This document shows, in pieces, positions 56,917 through 64,000 of a stretch of 64,000 nucleotides of DNA. The stretch's first letter is position 1. Every line of letters starts with the position of its first letter. This DNA is from Sphingomonas sp. BK235. GTDB taxonomy: Bacteria; Pseudomonadota; Alphaproteobacteria; Sphingomonadales; Sphingomonadaceae. The stretch covers positions 679,828-743,827 of the forward strand of contig NZ_SLXN01000002.1 in NCBI RefSeq assembly GCF_004345855.1, given 5' to 3'. Under the pieces are notes generated by a model. It searched no databases. It was not told where the DNA came from and was given only the letters and a program-made list of their open reading frames with translations. The translations under genes were made by a program, and so were the position numbers.

Positions 56917-57086
56917 CAGGCTGGAACAGCCAACATCGGTGGTCCAGGAGACAGTCCAAGACCAAAGGCAAAGGCAAGGGCGTTGGCCGTTGCTGCCGCC
57001 TAAAAGGACCTAGGACGAGCAGCTGGAAGACGATGCTGCTCCAAGGGCAAGTGCAATCGGCTTAAGGCGCTTTCCTGTGAACGACG

Positions 57087-57338
57087 CTAGGCAGCCTCAG
57101 CGTTCTTGAAGAGGCTTATGGCTCGGGCGAACGGCAGCGAGTAGATCACGGCACCGTCCTGAGTCTCCACGTCGATTCTCAGGCGTAAGTCCAGCTTGCC
57201 CTCACGAACGTCACCGCTCATGACATCGCGAGCTGCACGAAGTGCGGTCGACCGCACGATGTCGAGTCCATCAACTTCGCAGCCGGTTTGGTCGAGAACC
57301 TCATCGACGCCACGAAGATGGAAAAAGCGAAGCGCCAT
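57087..57338 (-). CDS. DUF6894-family small protein
   Basis: An 83-residue protein of the DUF6894 type, recognised from MALRFFHLRGVDEVLDQTG and ALRAARDVMSGDVREGKLDL, followed by a strand pair ending in YSLPFARAIS. Function unknown; the family is common in sphingomonads and rhizobia, often in many copies and linked to stress genes. A possible general-stress promoter lies upstream (57365-57389). Confidence 0.85.
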   Translation of the reverse strand: MALRFFHLRGVDEVLDQTGCEVDGLDIVRSTALRAARDVMSGDVREGKLDLRLRIDVETQDGAVIYSLPFARAISLFKNAEAA

Positions 57339-57364
57339 CTTTCCGAGCCTTCTTCAATCCGTGA

Positions 57365-57389
57365 GACGGATCTTATAGGCGCTAGTTCC
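57365..57389 (-). promoter_or_regulatory. candidate EcfG-type general-stress promoter
   Basis: Minus strand reads GGAAC, 16 nt, CGTC, close to the alphaproteobacterial EcfG consensus GGAAC-N16/17-CGTT with one mismatch. It is 27 bp from the DUF6894 start. Weak by itself. Confidence 0.35.
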
Positions 57390-57531
57390 TTACATGCGGT
57401 TTATGCGCAACTGCCAGAAGGCTGATCCAGATCAAAGCGTTGCCAGAGATGCTCGCACCCGGTAGTTTGTTTCGGTAATAATGCGAAAAGAGGGCGTCTA
57501 AGCAGGCGTGACGGCGTTGAAAGGGCAGATC

Positions 57532-58284
57532 ATGTACCCAACGTTTCGATACCACGCGTTGGCAAATCTAAGCGCCGATGAGGAATCAGCTTTGCTGTCG
57601 TTGGGCGATCGTGAGGCCAGATGGAAAGCTGGAGAAACGATACAGCGTGAAGGAGACACCGTTCATGGCTTCTACCTACACGTGAGCGGCTGGATCCATT
57701 CATCTCTTGTAATGCGAAGCGGCGCGCGTCTTATTCAGAAGGTTCACCTGCCGGGAGACATGCTGGGTACGCCTAATATGGCGCTCGACCGAGCCGCCGA
57801 CACAATCACGACGATCACTAGCGCGGTTACCTCCTTTGTGCCTTTTGAACGCTTCCGCGACCTATTCTACCACCAACCTCGACTGGCGATGCTGTTCACG
57901 TTTGCCGTGCAGATGGAGCGTCTCTCGCTGATGGACACGCTCGCGGTAACCGGACGAGCATCGGCAAGGGAACAGCTCGCTCGATTGTTTCTAGACCTAC
58001 ACACCCGGTTGACGCCGCTCGGCGTCGTTTCGAACGACACCTTCGAATTGCCGTTAACGCAGGAGATGATCGGCGACCTGACCGGGATTACTGCGGTACA
58101 CGTCAATCGAACGTTGCGGGTTTTGAGGGAGGAGGGACTAATTGAGCAAAAGGGACATCTATTCCAAATCCTAGATTTAGAGCGCCTGCAAGCTATTGCA
58201 CCCATTAGACCCCGAACGCCACGCTTTGAGCCCGATTGGCTATCTTCCTCCAGAGAAGGGAACTCAAATGCAGCGGCGAGCTGA
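57532..58284 (+). CDS. Crp/Fnr-family transcriptional regulator
   Basis: About 250 residues: an N-terminal cyclic-nucleotide-binding-like beta barrel (AGETIQREGDTVHGFYLHVSG, LPGDMLGTPNMAL) and a C-terminal winged helix (LTQEMIGDLTGITAVHVNRTLRVLREEGLI). It lacks the N-terminal Cys cluster of oxygen-sensing Fnr. ATG 57532 has AAAGGG upstream; GTG 57508 is alternative. Similar regulators lie beside stress and light-response kinases in sphingomonads. Ligand unknown. Confidence 0.88.
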   Translation: MYPTFRYHALANLSADEESALLSLGDREARWKAGETIQREGDTVHGFYLHVSGWIHSSLVMRSGARLIQKVHLPGDMLGTPNMALDRAADTITTITSAVTSFVPFERFRDLFYHQPRLAMLFTFAVQMERLSLMDTLAVTGRASAREQLARLFLDLHTRLTPLGVVSNDTFELPLTQEMIGDLTGITAVHVNRTLRVLREEGLIEQKGHLFQILDLERLQAIAPIRPRTPRFEPDWLSSSREGNSNAAAS

Positions 58285-58294
58285 TCACAAGCAG

Positions 58295-58308
58295 CTCAAA
58301 GCTTTGAG
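58295..58308. repeat. 14-bp perfect palindrome after Crp/Fnr gene
   Basis: CTCAAAGCTTTGAG, 11 nt after the stop codon. It has no loop and no U-tract, so a protein-binding site is as likely as a terminator. The remaining gap to 58524 holds one short TGAACGACCG motif (58394-58403) and no gene. Confidence 0.4.
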
Positions 58309-58524
58309 TGTTTGAGGTCTGAGGTTGCAGGGCGGGTGGCCGTGGACCTAAAGCTTAACGAAAAGCGTATTTCAGGCTGCTCACGGGGTTCGATGAACGA
58401 CCGCTCTTGGGCCCTCGCCGCGAGCGGTGATGGGTTCGCGTACGAGCCTAGTCGAACATCCTACGATTGAAGATCTTCTCAGAAGTGCCCGTTTGTTCAT
58501 TGAAGCCGCTCCGGAGTTGTTGCT

Positions 58525-60315
58525 TCACGCCTGAACTGAGCCGAAGTCTGAGCGGCGCCGCCTCGCGCCGCGCTCGCCGCGCCGGTTGAGCGCTTGACTC
58601 ACCCGGTCGAGCAGCTCGGTACGGCGGTAAGGCTTGCTCAGCACGTCGATCGCACGTTTCCTCTGGCCGCTGACTACAAGCTCTTCATTGTAGCCGGTAG
58701 TCATCAGCACCGAGACCGACGCGTCGCGCTCGACCACCATGTCGGCCAGCACCAGCCCGTTCATCCCGCCCGGCATCACCAGATCGGTGAACAGCAGGTC
58801 GACCCGGTCCTGCGCGTGGATCTCCTCGAACAGCCGCAACGCCTGCTCGCCGTTGGCCGCGATGGTAACGTGATAGCCTGCGCTCTCGAGGATCTCGCGC
58901 GCGACCGCGAGCACCTCGTCGCTGTCCTCCACCACCATGATATGCCGCGCGGTGTCGGGATCGACGATCGCGTTGGCGGCGGCGTGCGGCTCGGGCGCAG
59001 CCGGCTCGCGCTTCTCGGCGTGGCCGCTCGGGAAGAGCATGCGCACGGTGGTGCCCTGCCCCGGCTGGCTCTCGATCTCGAGCCGTCCGCCCGACTGGCG
59101 CACGAAGCCGCTCGCCATCGCCAGCCCCAGTCCGGTGCCGCTGCCCACGCCCTTGGTGGTGAAGAAGGGTTCGGCGGCGCGCTCGATCACCTCGGGGGCC
59201 ATGCCATGCCCCTCGTCCTGCACCTCGAGCACGACATAGTCGCCCGCGGCCAGTTCGACCCCGTCGCGCATCGCGGTGCCGCCCGCGCCATCGCCGCCCT
59301 CGGTCGCCTCCAGCTTGAGCGGGCGGGTCGCGATCGTCACCAGCCCGCCGTCGGGCATGGCGTCGCGCGCGTTGTTGACGATGTTGAGCAGCGCCATCTC
59401 GAGCTGGTCGGGATCCACCACCACCGGCGCGAGCCCGCGGCGCAGGCTGAGATGGATCTCGACCTGCTTGTTGACCGAACTCTCGATCAGGTCGCTGAAC
59501 TCGGAGACGAGCTGGGTCAGGTCGAGCGGGCGCGGCTCCAGCCGGGTCTTGCGCGCGAAGGCGAGCAATTGGCGCGTCAGCTTGGCGCCGCGCTCGGCGG
59601 CGGACTGCGCCGCGGCGACGTAGCGCTGTGCGCGCGCGGGATCCTTGGCGGTGGCGACCAGCTCGAGGTTGCCGTTGACCACCTGGAGCAGGTTGTTGAA
59701 GTCGTGCGCCAGCCCCGCGGTGAGCTGGCCGATCGACTCCATCTTCTGTGCCTGGCGGTAGGATTGCTCGGTGTTGCGGCGGCGCGTGACGTCGAGCTGA
59801 CTGGCGAAGAAATAGCGCAGCGTACCGCCGGTGTCATAGACCGGGCCGACGAACACCGCGTTCCAGAAGGGTGTGCCGTCGCGGCGATAGTTGAGCAGTT
59901 CGAGCGCCACCGCTGACTTGTTCTCGACCGCGTGGCGCAGCTCCGCCACCGCGTTGCGATCGGTCTGCGAGCCCTGAAGGAAGCGGCAGTTGCGCCCGAG
60001 GATCTCCTCTTCCTCGTAACCGGTGAGGTCGAGGAACGCCTTGTTGGCGAAGACGATCGGATTGTCGTCCAGGTTGGGATCGGTGAGGATCATCGGCATC
60101 CGCGTCATCTCGATCGCGGCGAAGAAAACGCCGCCGCGGTCGTTCAGATCGGGATCGGTGATCGTGCTCTCGCGCCAGTGATGCAGCCCGCTGCGCTCGA
60201 TCGGCTCGTTGGCGCCGGTGTCCATCGTGCCCTCGGCCTGTTTGCCGGCGGCGAGCCCCGTGAGATCCACGTCATCGTGGGTGGACGGATCAGAGGGGAC
60301 AGCGTCATCGTGCAT
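58525..60315 (-). CDS. LOV-domain blue-light hybrid histidine kinase
   Basis: About 596 residues. The PAS domain (about 65-175) carries GRNCRFLQG, the LOV signature whose Cys forms the flavin photo-adduct, plus NKAFLDLTGYEEEEILG and NYRRDGTPFWNAVFVGPVYD. A phospho-acceptor His lies in TAGLAHDFNNLLQVV, the ATPase has NARDAMPDGG and GSGTGLGLAMASGF, and a C-terminal receiver has IMVVEDSDEVLAV and FTDLVMPGGMNG. It would switch autophosphorylation on blue light. ATG 60315 follows AGG at 9 nt; TTG 60321 is alternative. GC content is visibly higher than in flanking genes. Confidence 0.92.
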   Translation of the reverse strand: MHDDAVPSDPSTHDDVDLTGLAAGKQAEGTMDTGANEPIERSGLHHWRESTITDPDLNDRGGVFFAAIEMTRMPMILTDPNLDDNPIVFANKAFLDLTGYEEEEILGRNCRFLQGSQTDRNAVAELRHAVENKSAVALELLNYRRDGTPFWNAVFVGPVYDTGGTLRYFFASQLDVTRRRNTEQSYRQAQKMESIGQLTAGLAHDFNNLLQVVNGNLELVATAKDPARAQRYVAAAQSAAERGAKLTRQLLAFARKTRLEPRPLDLTQLVSEFSDLIESSVNKQVEIHLSLRRGLAPVVVDPDQLEMALLNIVNNARDAMPDGGLVTIATRPLKLEATEGGDGAGGTAMRDGVELAAGDYVVLEVQDEGHGMAPEVIERAAEPFFTTKGVGSGTGLGLAMASGFVRQSGGRLEIESQPGQGTTVRMLFPSGHAEKREPAAPEPHAAANAIVDPDTARHIMVVEDSDEVLAVAREILESAGYHVTIAANGEQALRLFEEIHAQDRVDLLFTDLVMPGGMNGLVLADMVVERDASVSVLMTTGYNEELVVSGQRKRAIDVLSKPYRRTELLDRVSQALNRRGERGARRRRSDFGSVQA

Positions 60316-60418
60316 GTTCAAGAACCTAGCCCGAGCTACTCACAACGGACAAGTTCGCTTCAAAGCACTCGCCGCGCATTCGTAGCCACACATCGGACTG
60401 GCCGCTGATTCGCTAATC

Positions 60419-60560
60419 AGGCCAGCCGACCGCTGCGCGGAGCGCCCGGAAGGCTCGAGCCGCGAGTTGAACGAGCGGCCGAAGTTTGTAGGCGGGAGGG
60501 GGTCCTGAGTGACCGGTATTGGGTCGTCGGCGCGAGAGGGAAGGGGCCGCAAGCGCCTTG
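60419..60560. repeat. dispersed intergenic repeat, copy D
   Basis: CGCTGCGCGGAGCGCCCGGA, AGGCTCGAGC, TTGAACGAGCGGCCGAAG, GGGAGGGGGTCCTGAGTGAC and GGTATTGGGTCGTCGGCGCG match copies A and B closely. It occupies part of the 670-bp gap 60316-60985, in which no gene was recognised. Confidence 0.75.
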
Positions 60561-60886
60561 GCCGATCCACGCGGCGCCCTTGATTGGCTCCCGCTTGCCC
60601 GTTCGGATCGAGCTGGGCTGCTGACCACGAACCCTATCCATGCGGGAGGCCGGTCTGTTCGCAGGGGGCGTCCGACTTGGAAACCGATCGATGGAACTCT
60701 GAAGTGAAGCCTCTCCGGCGAGCTGACGATCTCCACCTCGTCGCAAAATGGCTGGACGCGGAGCCATGACGCTCCTCAAACTATCTACTCAGGTGCCGGG
60801 CAGCCACAATCTGCGACGCCCGCTCTATCTTTTTCGGCGCTGCGCTCCTATAGAGGAACGGCTAAACGTCGCCTGTGACGGATATT

Positions 60887-60901
60887 GAGCCGCAGCGGCT
60901 C
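60887..60901 (+). other. hairpin in the cspA leader
   Basis: GAGCCGCAGCGGCTC, a 5-7 bp stem followed by a pyrimidine-rich stretch with TTTT, about 85 nt before the cold-shock gene. Long structured leaders are usual for cold-shock mRNAs, so it may be part of a thermoresponsive 5' UTR or a terminator for upstream transcription. Confidence 0.35.
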
Positions 60902-60985
60902 CTCTTGTCCTTTTCTAGCCTCACGAAGCCGGGATGTGCCGCTGTTGGCATATGCCCGACCACGCTTGGGACAAAGGAAGCCCTT

Positions 60986-61192
60986 ATGATCACCGGTACC
61001 GTAAAATTCTTCAACGCCGACAAGGGCTATGGCTTCATCGCGCCGGAGGACGGCGGCGCGGACGCCTTCGTTCACATCTCGGCGGTAGAGCGTGCTGGCA
61101 TGCGTACGCTCGATAGGGACCAGCGCGTCTCATACGAGCTTGAGACAGATGGTCGCGGTAAGACGTCGGCGGTTAATTTGCAGACAGCCTGA
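60986..61192 (+). CDS. cspA: cold-shock protein (CspA family)
   Basis: A 68-residue OB-fold nucleic-acid-binding protein. RNP1-like KGYGFIAPE and RNP2-like DAFVHISAVE are present, and it starts MITGTVKFFNADKG. It acts as an RNA chaperone. ATG 60986 has AAAGGAAG 5 nt upstream; the longer in-frame start at 60875 would add 37 non-conserved residues. A long leader precedes it. Confidence 0.95.
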   Translation: MITGTVKFFNADKGYGFIAPEDGGADAFVHISAVERAGMRTLDRDQRVSYELETDGRGKTSAVNLQTA

Positions 61193-61255
61193 GCAAGGCG
61201 ATCGGCGGGGATCATCACGGTCTCTGCCGAGCCGTCCTTACGCACAGGAGCTGTC

Positions 61256-61492
61256 ATGTCCTTACAATTCTACCGAGACGAGGCCGCTCGACAGCGGTTG
61301 GCGGGCGACGCATCGCCCCTTCAGAACGTGCGCGAACGATGCGAGCGGGCCGCGCTTGCCTGGGATGCACTGGCCATTCGCAGCGAACGGGCAGACGCGG
61401 CGCGCGCCAAGGCCGCTTCAGATAAGTTGCTGGCCGGATCGGGCGGAAGCGCGGACCCTGGGCCTGCGTCGCCCGTCCGGCGCGAGAGCTGA
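61256..61492 (+). CDS. small hypothetical protein, 78 aa
   Basis: Not recognised. AGGAG lies 5 nt before the ATG. The sequence is helical, Ala/Arg-rich, with no signal or membrane segment. It ends directly before the spermidine-synthase-like gene (TTG at 61495, 2 bp gap), so the two are probably co-translated. Confidence 0.6.
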   Translation: MSLQFYRDEAARQRLAGDASPLQNVRERCERAALAWDALAIRSERADAARAKAASDKLLAGSGGSADPGPASPVRRES

Positions 61493-61494
61493 CC

Positions 61495-62259
61495 TTGCCG
61501 ACGATCGAAGCCGCTGTCAGCGGCAGTGGCGGACACGCAGAAGCCGTGCTCATCGACACGGGGGAGATACCCGGGGGCGGTGAACTGCGCCTCCTTCGTC
61601 ATGGCCGCCACTTCGAGATCATGTTCGGCAGCGAGCAGCTGATGGCAAGCTGGTCCTATCGATCGGAGCGGGCATTGGCGACGCTAGCCCTGCGCGGCAT
61701 GAGCGAACAGGCGCGGGTTCTGATCGGTGGCCTAGGCATGGGCTTTACCCTTGCTGCGGCGCGGACGGCGCTGCCGGTCAACGCCAGCATCGTCGTCGCC
61801 GAGCTGGTGCCCAAGATCGTGACATGGGCTGCCGGCCCCTTGCGTCACCTGTTCGACGAGTCTCTCGATGACGCACGGGTGTCAGTTGAGGTGACGGACG
61901 TACACGATCTCATCGTCCAGCAGCCTGCGCTCTTCGATGCGATCCTTCTGGACGTCGACAATGGACCCGATGGATTGATCAGCCTCGCCAATGAACGCCT
62001 CTACTCCAACTGGGGTTTGCGCGCTGCGCGGCTGGCGTTGCGGCCGGGCGGGGTACTGGCCATCTGGTCGGCCTATCAGGATCACAGCTTCACCTATCGA
62101 CTGCGCGCCGCTGGCTTCGAGGTGGAAGAGGTCCGCGTCGACACAGAAGGCAGCGAGGACAACCCGTTTCATACGATCTGGCTCGCCACCGCGGGCCGAT
62201 CAGGCCGCGTCTTGGATGATGAAGGCGCCGCCGAGGCACGCATAGATGTTGCCGCATGA
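61495..62259 (+). CDS. spermidine-synthase-like methyltransferase-fold protein
   Basis: A 254-residue protein with the Rossmann-like fold of spermidine synthases: LIGGLGMGFTLAAART (nucleotide/dcSAM loop), a later DAILLDVDNGPDGL with the acidic residues of the active-site region and LRPGGVLAIWSAYQDHSF. The N-terminal beta domain found in true spermidine synthases is short (HFEIMFGSEQLMASWSYRS). Relatives annotated as spermidine synthase often have other roles, so polyamine synthesis is not certain. The TTG start is 2 bp after the upstream small gene. Confidence 0.82.
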   Translation: MPTIEAAVSGSGGHAEAVLIDTGEIPGGGELRLLRHGRHFEIMFGSEQLMASWSYRSERALATLALRGMSEQARVLIGGLGMGFTLAAARTALPVNASIVVAELVPKIVTWAAGPLRHLFDESLDDARVSVEVTDVHDLIVQQPALFDAILLDVDNGPDGLISLANERLYSNWGLRAARLALRPGGVLAIWSAYQDHSFTYRLRAAGFEVEEVRVDTEGSEDNPFHTIWLATAGRSGRVLDDEGAAEARIDVAA

Positions 62260-62466
62260 CACGTCCGCCCGTGGGTGGCTTCAGCTCGCCCATTGGCGCT
62301 CCGCTGGAACGATGTTGATCGGGCCGAACCGTCAACCTCGGGCTGTAGGTGCTTGATCCCGGCGTGAGACATGCCCGCGTTTTATTTCACACATAGATCA
62401 GCGGCTTAATCGGGACCGATATGCGCATCGGCATGTTTCGACGCGCTCATGGGAAGGTGGCGCATT

Positions 62467-62652
62467 ATGAAGGTGCGAGTAATGACCAAGGATGGGGAGG
62501 TCTGCCTTAGCATCGCCAACCACGCCGGCGATCTGTTGACACTCAATTGCGCAGAGGCAATCGATCTTGCCTCGAAGCTGATCGGCGCGGCGACCGCCGC
62601 CTCTCCTCCAGCGCGCGGGACGGGGCCGGCAAACAAAGGCAGGAGCCTGTGA
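62467..62652 (+). CDS. small hypothetical protein, 61 aa
   Basis: Not recognised. It starts MKVRVMTKDGEVCLSIANHA, with AAGG 9 nt upstream; ATG 62449 is an alternative. The first 45 residues look like a compact beta/alpha domain (LLTLNCAEAIDLASKLIGAA); the tail is Pro/Gly-rich. It lies in a run of very small genes. Confidence 0.5.
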   Translation: MKVRVMTKDGEVCLSIANHAGDLLTLNCAEAIDLASKLIGAATAASPPARGTGPANKGRSL

Positions 62653-62782
62653 CGTCAGCTGCCATAACTATTTGCTCGTAATCTGACGAAGCGTCCCCAC
62701 ATAGAGGTCATCGCCGGCTTCCAGATGTAAGCGTCGGCGGCTGTGAGACCCATGCGCTCCCGCTTACAAGCAGGAGACCGCT

Positions 62783-62962
62783 ATGGACCTCAATTACCTT
62801 CTCGCTCGCCATCAGACCTCGCTTGCGCGCGTCGCGAGTGCGACATGCCCGTCGAGCCGAACCTCGCATCAGGGTCTTGCCGACCTTTACGCCGCACAGG
62901 TAAACGCGATGTATCGGCTCGCGGGCGCGTCGGCGCGTCTGGCTACTCAGGTGGCGGCATGA
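62783..62962 (+). CDS. very small protein, 59 aa
   Basis: Start MDLNYLLARHQTSLARVAS, with AGGAGA 5 nt before the ATG. Helical, with LADLYAAQVNAMYRLAG near the middle. The stop overlaps the next ATG (ATGA at 62959-62962), so a coupled small operon is likely. No family recognised. Confidence 0.5.
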   Translation: MDLNYLLARHQTSLARVASATCPSSRTSHQGLADLYAAQVNAMYRLAGASARLATQVAA

Positions 62963-63084
62963 TCGAGCTTACCGCGCAGGACGGATCCAAGCTTGCCGTG
63001 TCAATGGGAGCGGCGCCATGGTTACGTATACCACGAGGGCAGCAATCCCGCACGCGATTGTCTTCATCAACGATCCAATCATGA
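62959..63084 (+). CDS. very small protein or 5' part of next gene, 41 aa
   Basis: Start MIELTAQDGSKLAVSMGAA, overlapping the previous stop by 4 bp. The opening resembles FlbD-like small proteins (MIELT...DGS...). The rest in this frame is not family-like, whereas the other frame, starting at 63018, continues plausibly with VTYTTRAAIPHAIVFINDP. A frameshift at about 63010-63018 joining the two would give one protein; alternatively they are two overlapping genes. Confidence 0.4.
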   Translation: MIELTAQDGSKLAVSMGAAPWLRIPRGQQSRTRLSSSTIQS

Positions 63085-63407
63085 TTATCGACGTACCCGA
63101 AAATACTGGAGCGGCACCTGCTTTAAGCACTCGTAACTGCGTCACGATCTGGACACAGCATGAAGATGAGGGCGAGGTAGAACTCAGTATCTCAGATGAA
63201 CCACCACCAGCCGCCCTTGTGCCTGCCTTCAGCGGCTTCATCGAGGTCGAGAATGGAAGAATTGCCTACAATAATTCCTCGGCTGAGGAAATACTGGGTG
63301 CCGACGTTGCAAGCGGGATTGTTCCGATAGAGGTATTCGTTGATCAAATGCCGATAGCAGAAGTTGTATTCTGCCGCGCAGCCTTGACAGAAGCCCAGCC
63401 CGCCTAG
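63018..63407 (+). CDS. hypothetical protein, 129 aa
   Basis: Not recognised. It begins MVTYTTRAAIPHAIVFINDP and is acidic and beta-rich (TIWTQHEDEGEVELSISDE), with ENGRIAYNNSSAEEILGADV near residue 80. No signal peptide. It may be the main part of a gene whose 5' end lies at 62959, if a frameshift is assumed. Confidence 0.5.
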   Translation: MVTYTTRAAIPHAIVFINDPIMIIDVPENTGAAPALSTRNCVTIWTQHEDEGEVELSISDEPPPAALVPAFSGFIEVENGRIAYNNSSAEEILGADVASGIVPIEVFVDQMPIAEVVFCRAALTEAQPA

Positions 63408-63760
63408 CCTGTATACAAGCGCTCCATCTCTAGCGCGCGCGTGCCTTGACGTCGAAGTCCCATCCTTTGCGCTTGATAGCTGCCCGTCCGGTTCCTGCCA
63501 ATACCGGACATCAAATTGTCCGGCGCCGCACGTCAGCTTTCAGCCCGAAGCCGGTCAAAGCCGAGGCAAGTTGCCCATCTCACGAGCGGCATCCTAGGAC
63601 GGATTTGGGGCCTACTAGCCCTGCACAAGCCGCGCGGGCGCACCGGCGTCGCCCCCGACCGGTTGTGTGACGTCCTGAATGTCAGCTTACGCGACCCGCG
63701 GAACCGAACGCCTATAGCTTCATTTGACAGGATGATGTCATATTGGAAGCGCGTTGTCGT
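63408..63760. other. 353-bp region without a gene
   Basis: No convincing coding frame or hairpin. Contains the TGACA-N6-TGTCA site close to the MarR-like gene. Confidence 0.35.
63725..63740. promoter_or_regulatory. candidate operator of MarR-like gene
   Basis: TGACA, 6 nt, TGTCA, an inverted repeat 20 bp before the ATG and overlapping a TTGACA hexamer (63724-63729). Placement suits autorepression. Confidence 0.35.
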
Positions 63761-64000
63761 ATGTCGATTGTGAACAATGACGTGCGCGAGCTAGCGTTGG
63801 CGGTCTTCGCTGCCAATGGCCGGCTTGTCAGTGCCGGCAACGAGCTTGTCGCGCATCTCGGCCTAACCAGCGCCTGGTGGCAGGTGCTGGCGGCGCTGCG
63901 CTACGCGCCCATGCCGCTGCCTACCGCCTCGATTGCCCGTAACATGGGCCTGACGCGGCAAGCGGTGCAGCGCATTGTCGATGTGCTCGCGGCGCGAGGG
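63761..64000 (+). CDS. MarR-family-like regulator, 3' end cut by window
   Basis: The first 80 residues only. A helical start (VRELALAVFAANGRLVSAGN) is followed by LTSAWWQVLAALRYAPMPLP and the recognition region TASIARNMGLTRQAVQRIVDV, the MarR winged-helix layout. The frame is open to the window end. ATG 63761 is assumed; GTG 63770 is alternative. Ligand and targets unknown. Confidence 0.75.
   Translation, partial: MSIVNNDVRELALAVFAANGRLVSAGNELVAHLGLTSAWWQVLAALRYAPMPLPTASIARNMGLTRQAVQRIVDVLAARG

Noticed and set aside
58594..59916. A 440-codon plus-strand frame opposite the LOV kinase
   Set aside because: His/Arg/Leu-rich shadow produced by extreme third-position GC in the kinase gene; no motif of any family.

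Overview
The window is high-GC bacterial DNA that most resembles the chromosome of a sphingomonad (Alphaproteobacteria, Sphingomonas or a close relative). The evidence is indirect: FixJ/LuxR response regulators, a DUF6894 protein, DUF3768 beside a small integrase, an IS427-group IS5 element, a LOV histidine kinase, a RES/Xre toxin-antitoxin pair, and short intergenic repeats of the TGAACGRCCG type. No rRNA, tRNA or CRISPR array was recognised.

Positions 1-18.7 kb hold a signalling, stress and detoxification block. It opens with three response regulators (one cut by the window edge). It continues with an alpha/beta hydrolase-OsmC fusion, an MscS channel with a cyclic-nucleotide-binding domain, an epoxide-hydrolase-like protein, an AhpD-like protein, an azoreductase, an SDR with a divergent AraC regulator, a CadC-like wHTH-TPR regulator, a PAS histidine kinase, a threonine dehydratase-like enzyme, a Tat-exported haloperoxidase-like hydrolase and an outer-membrane barrel. 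Together these suggest handling of peroxides, electrophiles and envelope stress.

Positions 19.6-30.4 kb are of mixed quality. Intact genes (a multi-TM membrane protein, GNAT, AhpD-like, CoA transferase, NTF2-like, LysR plus divergent SDR) alternate with broken ones: a frameshifted RidA, a mosaic MBL/MocR pseudogene, a frameshifted 2-hydroxyacid dehydrogenase and a headless PIN toxin. The MocR remnant contains a 255-bp segment inverted between 5-bp inverted repeats; flipping it back on paper restores the reading frame exactly.

Positions 30.5-34.3 kb look mobile. A perfect 13-bp inverted repeat is followed by a compact operon (short tyrosine recombinase, DUF3768, nitrilase-like protein), then a roughly 1.1 kb stretch without genes that contains ~90-108 bp tandem repeats, then a complete IS5-family element with TIRs and a frameshifted transposase.

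Positions 34.4-48.7 kb are an exopolysaccharide locus of the Wzx/Wzy type: glycosyltransferase, secreted beta-helix/RTX protein, flippase, Gfo/Idh/MocA oxidoreductase, GT2 glycosyltransferase, Wzc-like tyrosine autokinase, Wzy-like polymerase, acyltransferase and PL5-like lyase. No initiating transferase or Wza-type export protein is seen, so the locus is partial or works with distant genes.

Positions 48.7-64 kb hold small accessory genes: a PhyH-family dioxygenase with a low-molecular-weight phosphatase, the RES/Xre system, resolvase remnants, a large GAF/PAS hybrid kinase, DUF6894, a Crp/Fnr regulator, a LOV hybrid kinase, a cold-shock protein, a spermidine-synthase-like protein and several very small proteins. 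They are interspersed with four copies of a dispersed ~75-140 bp intergenic repeat. The window ends inside a MarR-like regulator.
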